Below, in pieces: positions 1 to 6,775 of a DNA stretch of 9,697 bases. The position numbers and the translations under genes were made by a program. Each line of letters starts with the position of its first letter. Within the stretch, counting starts at the first letter, position 1. Under the pieces are notes generated by a model. That model was not told the DNA's origin. It searched no databases and saw only the letters and a program-made list of their open reading frames with translations. Origin of the DNA: CALBTQ01 sp036743315 (GTDB lineage: Bacteria > Lernaellota > Lernaellaia > Lernaellales > Lernaellaceae); contig DAINPV010000135.1 of assembly GCA_036743315.1 (NCBI GenBank), forward strand, positions 1 through 9,697, given 5' to 3'.

Positions 1-1710
1 GACCAGCGGTTGCCCCTCGCCGACCGCATAGTCGACAGACAAATGTTTCCAGAGCGAATCGTCGCTCAGGTTGACCGCGCTGACGCCGTCGGCGGTGGCG
101 GCGATGAACGAGCCATGGCCGTCCACGTCCGGGCCGACGGTCATTTTCGCGTTGGTCGTGCAGGCCACGGCGGTGATCGCGTCGCTGGTTCCCGCCAGCA
201 CGGGGAACAAGCCGTCGCCGCTCGCCGTCGTGTAAGCGCCGCGCACATATCCGCCGTCTTCGCTCGTCGTATGGTTCGATTCGTCGGTGTCCGCCAGCCA
301 CATGCCCACGCCGAAACCCAGCACGGCAGTGGTCGTGCCGGCGACGCTCGTGCCGGCGGCCAAGGCAAAGTCGACGATTTTTTCCCGGGGCAACGCCGAC
401 GAATAGCACGATGAACAGCCGCTCCAGCCGCTCGTTAGATCATCATAATATCCTTCATGATCGTAAGCGGAGTCGTCCGAATAAAACACCAGCTCGATCA
501 AGCCCGGCGAGGTCGCGCAGCCGGTGAACTGGTGGAATTGCGTCCACGTTGCCTGCAAATCCTGCTTGTAATATGTGGTGATCGTGCCGCCGACACGCGC
601 GATGCGCCACCACCAGGCGTTCGGCGTAAAGCCGAGGTTGTATTGGTCGGTCGTCGCTTCGGTGGCGGAGGTCGTGTACAGGCGATTGAACGAGCCTTTG
701 AGAATGCGCCGTTCCAGGTTGACGTACGTGCGCCACCAATTGCCCGCCGAGCTCGCTTCCTGCGGAAAAAAGACGGTCAGCGAATTTCCCGCCGTCCGAC
801 CGTTGCTCAAATTCGTATCGTAGTCGCTGGTGATCGCGCCTTTCAGGCTGAGATCGAAATCGCCCGCAAACAAGCCGGTGCGCAAGACCCGCGCGCTGCC
901 GACGACGCCGCTCGTCGCGGTCGAGCCGCTCATTTCCAGCCGCTGGTTTTGTTCGGCCACTGCGCTGCCGGCGGCGTTGCCGTATTTGTTCCATCCGACC
1001 AAGTCGTTGTCGGCGAAGTCGTCGGCCAGCGAACCGGCGACAGTACAATCGAACCACCAATCGTCGGCGGCGATCGCCTCGGCGTCGTACACCACGTTGA
1101 GCAGATTGCCGCACGCGATATAAAACTGCGCGCCGCCGAGCCCTTTGACGGTCAGATCCTTAGCGAAGCACCAGGAAGCCGAATCGTACGCCACGCCTTC
1201 GGTCATGTTGATCACCGTGACGCGATCGTTGCCCGTCGCGGCGTTGTCGCAACACGCGACGGCCAGCCAAGCGTCGCCATCCGCGGACGAGGTCCAGCCG
1301 TACAAGTCGACCACGTTGTCCGAAAACAACGCCGGCGTCGCGGCCGACGTGTAATGCGCCGTCCAGGAAGCCGGGGTGAGATCGCCGTTGGCCGCCGCGA
1401 GGTTTTCCGGCAGCGCCAATTGGAATACGCCGCCGCCGTCGACACCCAGGTACAAATGGTCGCCGACCTTGACGACGTGTTGGAATCCGCCGCTGCGCGC
1501 GGCGTACCCGACCTGAATCGCCGCCGTGTCGTTGACGATCACCACGTCCGCGTCGGTGGCGTAGGCGAACAGACGCGCAGACGTCGCCCCGGGAGCCGTC
1601 CAGGCATACACGTCGCGCACGTTGTTCGATCCTTGCAGCACCGCATCGCACCAATTGGGCGCGGCGGTTGTTTTATGGCCGTGGGTATACAAAAAGCCGT
1701 TGGTTGCCAT
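1..1710 (-). CDS. Large beta-rich phage tail/receptor-type protein, 3' end outside window
   Basis: An open frame starts at ATG 1710-1708 and reads through 570 codons to base 1 without a stop, so the C-terminus lies outside the window. The start has AAAGGAG 10 bases upstream and follows the tape measure stop by 39 bases. Residues 1-220 are rich in short beta strands with turns such as HLYLGVDGGGVFQLAL (85-100), which look like beta-propeller blades. Residues 228-429 resemble a concanavalin A/LamG-like lectin domain: it opens LADDFADNDLVGW, has a WWWRI strand with a GGTITTYY strand after it, and closes with YYDDLTSGW. After a Cys-containing linker (GCSSCYSS), propeller-like strands resume, for example SFIAATADGVSAVNLSDD near the edge. 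Position directly after the tape measure gene fits a distal tail, baseplate or receptor-binding protein. The reading frame is certain. The fold is inferred from pattern only, and the ligand is unknown. Confidence 0.85.
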   Translation of the reverse strand, partial: MATNGFLYTHGHKTTAAPNWCDAVLQGSNNVRDVYAWTAPGATSARLFAYATDADVVIVNDTAAIQVGYAARSGGFQHVVKVGDHLYLGVDGGGVFQLALPENLAAANGDLTPASWTAHYTSAATPALFSDNVVDLYGWTSSADGDAWLAVACCDNAATGNDRVTVINMTEGVAYDSASWCFAKDLTVKGLGGAQFYIACGNLLNVVYDAEAIAADDWWFDCTVAGSLADDFADNDLVGWNKYGNAAGSAVAEQNQRLEMSGSTATSGVVGSARVLRTGLFAGDFDLSLKGAITSDYDTNLSNGRTAGNSLTVFFPQEASSAGNWWRTYVNLERRILKGSFNRLYTTSATEATTDQYNLGFTPNAWWWRIARVGGTITTYYKQDLQATWTQFHQFTGCATSPGLIELVFYSDDSAYDHEGYYDDLTSGWSGCSSCYSSALPREKIVDFALAAGTSVAGTTTAVLGFGVGMWLADTDESNHTTSEDGGYVRGAYTTASGDGLFPVLAGTSDAITAVACTTNAKMTVGPDVDGHGSFIAATADGVSAVNLSDDSLWKHLSVDYAVGEGQPLV

Positions 1711-1749
1711 GGACGATCTTCTCCTTTGCAAGAAACGTGGGTTGGCGCG

Positions 1750-2577
1750 TCAGGGCAGGATCCGCCGATTGCGGTCGGTCTCGCGGCGCAAAATTTCGAT
1801 GAGAGGTTCGGCGATGCGTTCGGCCGTGCGGCGCGCATCGTCGCCGTTTTCGACGCGAATCGACACATTGAACGTCGGCCCGCCGGCCACGCGGCCGTCG
1901 CGGTTGAGCGCGTCAAGCGTCTCGCGGCCAACCGCCCGCACCGCCTGCTTACGCACGACGTATTCGCCGCGTTGCAGAATCGCCGGGTGCTCGTCGTAAG
2001 CGAACGCGCCGCGGTGATGGCGCGGCCAGTTATCGACGAGGCCGCCCTGGTGAAACGCGCCGCCGGTCAGCACCGACAACACGACGCCGCCCGACGACAT
2101 CCCGCCGGTCAGCGCCGCCATCAGCCCGCGCACGATCAACAGTTGCGCCGCCGTGGCGAGAATCTGCTTGAGCACCGCCTTCCACGCGTCGCGCCACTCA
2201 TAGGTGCCCTCGACAAGGTGTTCGGCGATGCCGTCGCCGATCGCGTCGATCGACGCGGAAAACATCGTGTGCGTCAGGTCCGACGCCTCGCGCGCCCGGG
2301 TGATCCACTCCTCGAACGCCGCGCGGCTCATCCCGCGCATCTCGTCGGCGGCGTAAGCGTAGGATCCGCCCATCGCGTTCTTATCGTCCGAACGAACTTC
2401 CTCCGGCACACCATTGCCGAAGCTCCGGCTCATCTCCGCGTGCGACTTGAGCCACGCGGTTTTCATCTCGTTCGTCGACTTGACCACCTGCTTCTGTTCG
2501 GCGCGCAACGCCTCGTAGCGGGCGATGATCGAATCCAGGTTGCGCATCTGTTGGCGATAGGACGTCTCCGCATTCAT
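1750..2577 (-). CDS. Short tail tape measure protein (lambda gpH-type C-terminal region)
   Basis: This 275-residue protein would set tail length and occupy the tail tube lumen. Residues 1-50 form a charged helix or coiled coil. Residues 108-158 (IGDGIAEHLVEGTYEWRDAW and onward into QILATAAQLLIVRGLMAALTGG) match the amphipathic segment seen near the C-terminus of lambda-type tape measures. The strongest signature is at 174-225: AFHQGGLV, then GAFAYDEHPAILQRGEYVVR and AVGRETLDALNR. The start ATG at 2577 is preceded by AGAGGAG about 8 bases upstream. The protein is much shorter than typical siphophage tape measures (lambda gpH is 853 residues). Either the tail is very short or the gene keeps only its C-terminal part. 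It is separated from the chaperone gene by the AT-rich cargo island, whereas the two are normally adjacent. I am confident of the family, less so that the protein is full length. Confidence 0.85.
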   Translation of the reverse strand: MNAETSYRQQMRNLDSIIARYEALRAEQKQVVKSTNEMKTAWLKSHAEMSRSFGNGVPEEVRSDDKNAMGGSYAYAADEMRGMSRAAFEEWITRAREASDLTHTMFSASIDAIGDGIAEHLVEGTYEWRDAWKAVLKQILATAAQLLIVRGLMAALTGGMSSGGVVLSVLTGGAFHQGGLVDNWPRHHRGAFAYDEHPAILQRGEYVVRKQAVRAVGRETLDALNRDGRVAGGPTFNVSIRVENGDDARRTAERIAEPLIEILRRETDRNRRILP

Positions 2578-2592
2578 GCAAAACTCTCCTCT

Positions 2593-2607
2593 CCCGTCCC
2601 CGACGGG
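2593..2607 (-). other. GC hairpin just upstream of the tape measure ribosome binding site
   Basis: CCCGTC (2593-2598) and GACGGG (2602-2607) form a perfect six-pair stem with a three-base loop. On the minus transcript the stem ends directly before the AGAGGAG binding site of the tape measure gene. No U-tract follows, so it is not an intrinsic terminator. It could shape mRNA processing or initiation, but nothing beyond its position supports a role. Confidence 0.35.
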
Positions 2608-2626
2608 CCAGGCGTTATCGGAATAA

Positions 2627-2643
2627 AATATTTTGGAAATATT
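2627..2643 (-). other. AT-rich inverted repeat at the end of the cargo island
   Basis: AATATTT (2627-2633) and AAATATT (2637-2643) are perfect inverted repeats around TGG. The minus transcript continues TTATT after the stem. This is a weak terminator-like element after the last cargo gene, and it marks the point where base composition returns from AT-rich to GC-rich. An all-AT stem of seven pairs is unstable, so termination activity is doubtful. Confidence 0.25.
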
Positions 2644-2670
2644 GTTGGCGATGCCGCCGCGTCAGATTCC

Positions 2671-3262
2671 TCAAAAGGCAATCATATTGTGCACGACCAG
2701 CGGCAGCATCCACAGCTGGCTGAACAAAAACAGCGCCACGGCGGTCGCCCGGCGCAACGGACGATAACGCGCCGATTCATCAAGCCGGTAAAAACCACCC
2801 ACCAGACAACCGGCGATCAATAACGTGAGGCCGATATACCAGACCGCGAGCGGTACATATTCTTGCAGAAACGAAGGACATATTGGAAATGACAACTGAC
2901 ATAATGCTGCGGCCAGCTTATGCAACGGATTGGTGAATTTCAAATCCTGCGCCCGCCCTTCGCCGACCAAAGCAATCACGATCGGCGCCCAGATCGTTGC
3001 CGTCAATAAAAGCAACGAACCGATCCCGGCTACGACAAGTGATCCGAGCAACAAACCCAAACATGAAAAGAAACGAACAACGGAACGCGGCAGCAGGCGC
3101 GATAAAAAAACAAGCTATGCCGGCCGTGAAAAAACCCAGCCAACCGCACATCGCCGGTCCGATCGCCTCAGTGTTCGGCCGGACCCACAGCAGTCCGCCG
3201 CCCAATAAAAAGATGAGACTCAATCCTGCGCACAATCCGAACAATTTCGTTTTCATCTTCAT
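2671..3262 (-). pseudogene. Broken multi-spanning membrane protein gene (frameshift at a T7 run)
   Basis: The frame starts at ATG 3262-3260 (MKMKTKLFGL) with only a weak binding site. It encodes one helix at about residues 7-27 and the start of a second at about 38-52. At a run of seven T on the coding strand (3110-3104), the good hydrophobic sequence moves to the +1 frame. Skipping one T gives LSRLLPRSVVRFF, then GLLLGSLVVAGIGSLLLLTA and further helices, ending at the stop at 2673-2671 (NMIAF). The joined product would have 196 residues and about five membrane segments. Without the shift, the first frame runs into an Arg-rich tail (RITCRSRDRF and so on) and stops at 2918. The second half has no good ATG of its own; TTG at 3060 is the only plausible local start. 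A mutation, a homopolymer sequencing error or slippage could each explain this. The function is not recognised. Confidence 0.6.
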
Positions 3263-3295
3263 TTCCGCTATGGGGATACGCTATTCCATTAATAT

Positions 3296-4093
3296 TTATT
3301 CGTAACTTTTTTCGATTTCTTCATCGCCCAACGACGATGCAGAGAACCATTCTATCCATTTTTTCTTAACCGGAAACAACAATATCAGCCAGCTCGCCGC
3401 GAAAATCGCTCCGACCGCATCCATAAATGAAATGAAAACGGCAAAACCAAAAATACGCATCGAGAGGAAAGAAAACATCCATTGATTCTTTTTTGATGCT
3501 TGCCGCGCACCTAACAATAAAAAAATGAATGTGACCAAGGTCGCCAACACCAAACCGACGTTCGCATAATTGTAATAATGCCGATCAACAAATTCCCATA
3601 CCCATGACAAAACCACGTATGGGCTTTCTGTCATCGAATAAAGCTGCCAACGAATTTCAGCAGCGATGAGCACTAGCATGCCAAATAGCGAGGCAACCTT
3701 AAGAAATATATTTACCTTTCTCGCCTGGACAGGCATTCTACGAGCGGCCAGAAAATCACCACCAATTACCAATATCACTGCAAAAAAAATCGGAGGTATA
3801 AACGATTCTGTCAAAATGAATATTGAGATAAAATGCAGTAACCACCAGAAAATGCCTAGTTGCATTGCAAAAAATCTTGTTCCATTGGATCGATTTATGA
3901 AATAAAAACCGATTAGGAATCCAACCAACAATATTTCAACCAGCACCGATACGACCAGCATCCTTGTCGATTTCATCGCTTCAGCAAAAAGATATAATAA
4001 CGGTCCGTTTAGCAGAAACAACATTCCTAAAAGAAAAAAAAGCGGCAATCCAGTCAACCAATTTCTACCGGCATGATTTTGATTTCTTCCCAT
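3296..4093 (-). CDS. Unrecognised polytopic membrane protein, about seven helices
   Basis: I do not recognise this 265-residue protein. Hydrophobic segments lie at about residues 14-38, 45-66, 76-94, 98-115, 129-147, 177-195 and 211-240. Basic patches between them (for example AARRMPVQARK at 116-126 and ASKKNQ at 199-204) suit cytoplasmic loops, and the C-terminus is acidic (GDEEIEKSYE). It would sit in the host inner membrane. ATG 4093-4091 is preferred because GAGGGG lies 5 bases upstream; the frame also extends to a TTG at 4117. The gene overlaps the end of the upstream 186-residue gene by 40 bases, which implies coupled translation. Composition is AT-rich, unlike the structural genes around it. 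A superinfection-exclusion or other moron role would fit the context but is inference only. Confidence 0.75.
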   Translation of the reverse strand: MGRNQNHAGRNWLTGLPLFFLLGMLFLLNGPLLYLFAEAMKSTRMLVVSVLVEILLVGFLIGFYFINRSNGTRFFAMQLGIFWWLLHFISIFILTESFIPPIFFAVILVIGGDFLAARRMPVQARKVNIFLKVASLFGMLVLIAAEIRWQLYSMTESPYVVLSWVWEFVDRHYYNYANVGLVLATLVTFIFLLLGARQASKKNQWMFSFLSMRIFGFAVFISFMDAVGAIFAASWLILLFPVKKKWIEWFSASSLGDEEIEKSYE

Positions 4094-4614
4094 ATCTTCC
4101 CCTCGGTTGGGATCCAAGGATCAAATTTCCATATTCCACTAACAAGAGTAGTAGCATCTGCATATCGAAAAAACAAATAACAATATGCATGATATTCAAA
4201 TCCAAATACATCATCTACACGATAGTCCGGTTTAAAAAATGAAAGGTTATGATTGTTAATCCACGCATCGAATATTTTTTGCAGCTCTTCCGCCTTTTTT
4301 CCACATGGCTTCGTTTCCACATAATAGCGTTTCAATTTTTTAATTTCATCCAAATCCTTTTTCATTAAGTCGCAACTCCGCTTACAATTTGGATAAAGCG
4401 AATATGCATAATAATTTAATTTCTCCAATTTGTTCGCCAACCAATTGAATCCACTAATACCATTAGCAACAACATGATGATACTTTTGTATTTTATTTGC
4501 ATAACGATAAAACAAATTTTTCAAATTATTAAGTTCACTATCAAACTCTTCCTTCTTGCCGACATCCAATCCTAACAAAATAAGATGGTCGTCGACTGTC
4601 GGAAAATATCCCAT
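4054..4614 (-). CDS. Unrecognised AT-rich cargo protein, soluble, 186 residues
   Basis: The function is not recognised. The start ATG at 4614 has a good GGAGG six bases upstream. The protein has no signal peptide or membrane helix. It has a Lys- and Asp/Glu-rich helical middle (residues 20-115, including DLMKKDLDEIKKLKR) and an aromatic C-terminal part (GFEYHAYCYLFFRYAD at 138-153, then IWKFDPWIP at 161-169). Cys residues at 77, 81, 104 and 145 show no clear metal-binding spacing. It is the first gene after the chaperone extension (39-base gap), and its end overlaps the following membrane protein gene. The pair may work together, as a soluble effector with a membrane partner, but that comes from gene arrangement alone. 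The AT-rich composition suggests recent acquisition. Confidence 0.75.
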   Translation of the reverse strand: MGYFPTVDDHLILLGLDVGKKEEFDSELNNLKNLFYRYANKIQKYHHVVANGISGFNWLANKLEKLNYYAYSLYPNCKRSCDLMKKDLDEIKKLKRYYVETKPCGKKAEELQKIFDAWINNHNLSFFKPDYRVDDVFGFEYHAYCYLFFRYADATTLVSGIWKFDPWIPTEGKIWEEIKIMPVEIG

Positions 4615-4653
4615 TACTTACCTCCAAGGCCAAGTTCAATTTCCACATTTGCT

Positions 4654-5396
4654 CTACGACCGAAATTGTGCGACTACCCTTTCTCGCTCCGGCTTAAACA
4701 ATTCTTGACGAACTATTTCTATCGCCCGCATCGTCCGCGCCTCCTGCTCGCCCGCGCCGCCGGAGCGCGGCAGCAGGCTGTGATCGCGCAGGCGCACGTA
4801 ATCGCGCAACGCGCGGCGGGAGAAGGGCGAGATTTCGGCCACCGGACAGCGGCTGACGACCAGGTCGTCCCACACCTCGCGAAACGACGGATTGCTCGCG
4901 CCGTCGCAGTTGCGCAGGCGGCGCAGGTCGTACGTGCAGGCGGCGCACGACCGGCCGCGCGGATCGGCAAAGAACCGCGCGGCCAGTTTCAGTTTTTTAT
5001 TTCGCCCTCGCTCAGCGTGCTCAGATCGCGGATCGCGGTGAGGATCTCCTTGTACAGCGCGTTGAACGTGCGCGGCATCTGGTTGCGCGCGGCGAGAAAC
5101 GCGGCGGCGTCGGCGATCGTCTCCCCGTCGGCGAAGGCCAGGTTGTCGATGCGCTCGACGTGATCGGCAAAGATGCGCGCGTCGACCGCCGGATTCGCCT
5201 CGATCGACACCGTGCCCGTTTGCGGGTCGAACTTGCTTTTGAATTCGTCGTACAGATCGCACGCGGCTTCGGTCATCGGCCGCAGGAAAAACGTAACCGG
5301 CCGGTACGCCGGATCGGCCGCGTGCTTGTCGCGCTCGCCCGCGAAGGCGGGCACGTATGGGCGCGCATAACCGGCATCGAGTCGAGGTACTTGCAT
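4654..5396 (-). CDS. Tail assembly chaperone, frameshifted long form (lambda gpG-T analogue)
   Basis: This is the predicted -1 frameshift product. The first 135 codons are shared with the short form and are read to base 4992. The ribosome then slips back one base and reads 112 more codons from CTG (4992-4990) to TAG at 4656-4654, for a total of 247 residues. In lambda the G-T protein binds the tape measure and recruits tube subunits during tail assembly. The extension contains a cluster of Cys (SCAACTYDLRRLRNC, about residues 150-164, and one more near 184) and a basic, helical C-terminus (EIVRQELFKPERERVVAQFR). The extension has no plausible start of its own near its beginning and lies exactly where the T part is expected. 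Sequence similarity of the extension to known T domains was not recognised. Confidence 0.75.
4951..5009 (-). promoter_or_regulatory. Programmed -1 ribosomal frameshift signal
   Basis: Three elements lie in order on the minus strand. GAGGG (5009-5005) is Shine-Dalgarno-like and ends 6 bases before the slip site. The heptamer A AAA AAC (4998-4992) is in the correct register of the zero frame (ATA AAA AAC TGA). After a 5-base spacer that holds most of the TGA stop region comes a stem of 12 pairs including one G-U: arms 4986-4975 and 4962-4951 (CCGCGCGGCC core), with a 12-base loop. The layout matches the dnaX type of signal: internal SD, A-rich heptamer and downstream stem. It opens a 112-codon extension, as expected for a gpG/gpG-T pair. 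Confidence 0.85.
4989..5396 (-). CDS. Tail assembly chaperone, short form (lambda gpG analogue)
   Basis: This 135-residue protein starts at ATG 5396, five bases after a GGAGG that overlaps the tail tube stop codon (TGAGGAGG), so translation is probably coupled to the tube gene. Residues 32-65 carry an N-terminal strand region (RPVTFFLRPM and FDPQTGTVSI). Residues 70-135 are helical and end in AIRDLSTLSEGEIKN, the acidic helix-plus-KN ending common in small phage tail chaperones just before their frameshift site. The location between tube and tape measure is the standard one. The gene stops at TGA 4991-4989, immediately after the slip heptamer. Family assignment rests on position, size, ending and frameshift signal rather than on a strong motif. 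Confidence 0.8.
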   Translation of the reverse strand: MQVPRLDAGYARPYVPAFAGERDKHAADPAYRPVTFFLRPMTEAACDLYDEFKSKFDPQTGTVSIEANPAVDARIFADHVERIDNLAFADGETIADAAAFLAARNQMPRTFNALYKEILTAIRDLSTLSEGEIKN

Positions 5397-5406
5397 GACG
5401 GCCTCC

Positions 5407-6741
5407 TCACAAAAACGCGATGATCAATTCGTCGTCGCCGTTGGTTTCCAGCGCCGGACCTTCCAGCACCAGTGGCGTTTCCGCGTCGGCCGGAGCATCG
5501 ATCTCCGGAATGTTGGGAGCAAACGCCGGCGCGTAAATCGCGAAGGTCGCCCCGGGCCGATCGCCCGCCTGCAGCAACACCGGCAACGTACCGCCGCTTT
5601 TCGCCCGCACGATCAGCGCGCCGGTATCGCCGGTGAGAAATCCCTCCAGGCGCATCGTCGCCTCGCGTCCGGCCGGATACGCAAAGCCCATCGCCGTCGC
5701 GCTACCGAAATCGTCGTTGCGCAGTTTGACGTTCTCGACGATCGTCGCTTCGCCCGCCGTGATCGTAAAGTTCGCGCCGTCGAGCAAACACCGTCCGCGC
5801 ACGCCCGCGATCGGCGAACCGGACGTCGACGGCGTCGGACGATACGGCGCAATGACCGCCGCGGCCTCGTGCGTCGCTGCCGACGTCCCCGCTTCGGCGC
5901 GCACCACCGTCAGTGTTTTGGCCGCGCTCGTCACCGCCGCAATCTTCATCGCCTCGTCGTCGATGGCGATCCAGGCGCCCGCTTCGAAAACATCCTCGCC
6001 CGTGTAGACCAACGTCGTCTGCGCGCCGTCCATGGAGCTTTGCAACGCGGCCGTTCCGGCGAAGGCCAGGTCCTTGCCTTGCCCCTGCACGCGGCACTTG
6101 GCCATGTCGCCCGCCGCCAGCGAGAAATTCCATTCATTGGGCACGCAGCCGCTCGCCGTTTGCGCTTCCTGATCCAGCAACCGATGCAGCGTCAGCGCCT
6201 GATTCGGCTCGGTCTGCAACCGATAGGTCACCGCCTGATGCACCGGGTCGCCGATGGTCGGGGCCGACGGCAGCGCCGGCGTCCAGGTCACCGCCCCCGA
6301 CAGATCGTCGACTGTCTGCAGGCAAACCGCGTACAGCGAATCGTCGATGACCAGACCGACGATATCCCCCGCCGCCATCTCGCTCACCGACGACAAGGTC
6401 GCGCCGCCGACGCCCGCCGCGCCCGCCACCGTCGCCGCGTTGCTTACCCGCGACGAAAATGTGGCCGCCAGCAACGCCGCGATATCCGGGGCCGCACCGC
6501 TGGAGCCGCTGGGAATCACATAGCCGTCGATCGACCACTCGACGCTGCGTTTGCCGCGCACCTGCTCGGCCAGGCCGCGGGTGATTTTCCGATCCGCGCG
6601 CGGCGTGCGTTCCTCGTTGAGCGCCAGCGTGCAGGAAAGATGCTTGATCGCTCCCGCGCCGCCGGGCACGACGGGTGTGCCGTAGGTCGATTCCGTCAGC
6701 GCATACAACTGTTCCTTGCGTCCCAAACTGATCGTGGACAT
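5407..6741 (-). CDS. Major tail tube protein with two inserted beta modules
   Basis: This 444-residue protein is the expected polymer of the tail tube. Residues 7-95 show the typical tube N-terminus: GRKEQLYALTESTYGTP, then ERTPRADRKITRGLAEQVRGK, then SVEWSIDGYVIPSGSSGAAP followed by DIAALLAATF. The remaining core covers about 172-235 and 305-444, including NEWNFSL, GVRGRCLLDGANFTI and TMRLEGFLTGDTG. Two beta modules look inserted, at about 100-172 (AAGDIVGLVIDDSLYAV and onward) and 240-300 (EAGAWIAIDDEAMKIAAV, then TLTVVRA). These share a layout of GxxVxIDDExxxI followed by a TLT/TWT strand. The start ATG at 6741 has AAAGGAG six bases upstream. The stop overlaps the binding site of the chaperone gene. 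The size is above that of simple tube proteins such as lambda gpV (246 residues), which the inserts account for. Confidence 0.85.
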   Translation of the reverse strand: MSTISLGRKEQLYALTESTYGTPVVPGGAGAIKHLSCTLALNEERTPRADRKITRGLAEQVRGKRSVEWSIDGYVIPSGSSGAAPDIAALLAATFSSRVSNAATVAGAAGVGGATLSSVSEMAAGDIVGLVIDDSLYAVCLQTVDDLSGAVTWTPALPSAPTIGDPVHQAVTYRLQTEPNQALTLHRLLDQEAQTASGCVPNEWNFSLAAGDMAKCRVQGQGKDLAFAGTAALQSSMDGAQTTLVYTGEDVFEAGAWIAIDDEAMKIAAVTSAAKTLTVVRAEAGTSAATHEAAAVIAPYRPTPSTSGSPIAGVRGRCLLDGANFTITAGEATIVENVKLRNDDFGSATAMGFAYPAGREATMRLEGFLTGDTGALIVRAKSGGTLPVLLQAGDRPGATFAIYAPAFAPNIPEIDAPADAETPLVLEGPALETNGDDELIIAFL

Positions 6742-6775
6742 TTCGCTCTCCTTTGGTTCCGGCCGCGACGGCGCT

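Larger units (their letters stand above)
2620..4656. other. AT-rich cargo (moron-like) island between chaperone and tape measure genes
   Basis: Base composition changes visibly here from GC-rich, GCG/GCC-type codons to long A and T runs and codons such as AAA, ATT, TTT and AAT. The composition is most AT-rich over 3300-4620. The island holds three non-structural genes (4614-4054, 4093-3296 and the broken 3262-2671), all on the same strand as the phage operon, and it separates two genes that are normally neighbours. The borders fall close to the chaperone extension stop and the tape measure start. No transposase, terminal inverted repeat or direct repeat is visible, so insertion by an IS element is not supported. 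Acquisition as a moron-type insertion is inferred. Confidence 0.6.

Noticed and set aside
457..2823. A 788-codon open frame on the plus strand
   Set aside because: It is the exact antisense register of the tail protein and tape measure frames, an expected artefact where GC-rich codons make antisense stops rare. It crosses a gene boundary, and its translation is low-complexity and Arg/Ala-rich with no recognisable domain.
2918..3060. The C-terminal part of the frame that starts at 3262, as a genuine protein end
   Set aside because: After the T7 run, this frame turns from hydrophobic to an Arg/Asp-rich sequence typical of out-of-frame reading, while the +1 frame carries clear membrane helices to 2671.
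2620..4660. A transposon or IS element carrying the cargo island
   Set aside because: No transposase-like frame, terminal inverted repeats or flanking direct repeats were found at the borders.
4654..5262. The chaperone extension frame as an independent gene starting near 5262
   Set aside because: Its part upstream of 4998 is Arg-rich antisense-like sequence overlapping the chaperone frame, with no good start. The slip site and stem explain how the 3' part is reached.
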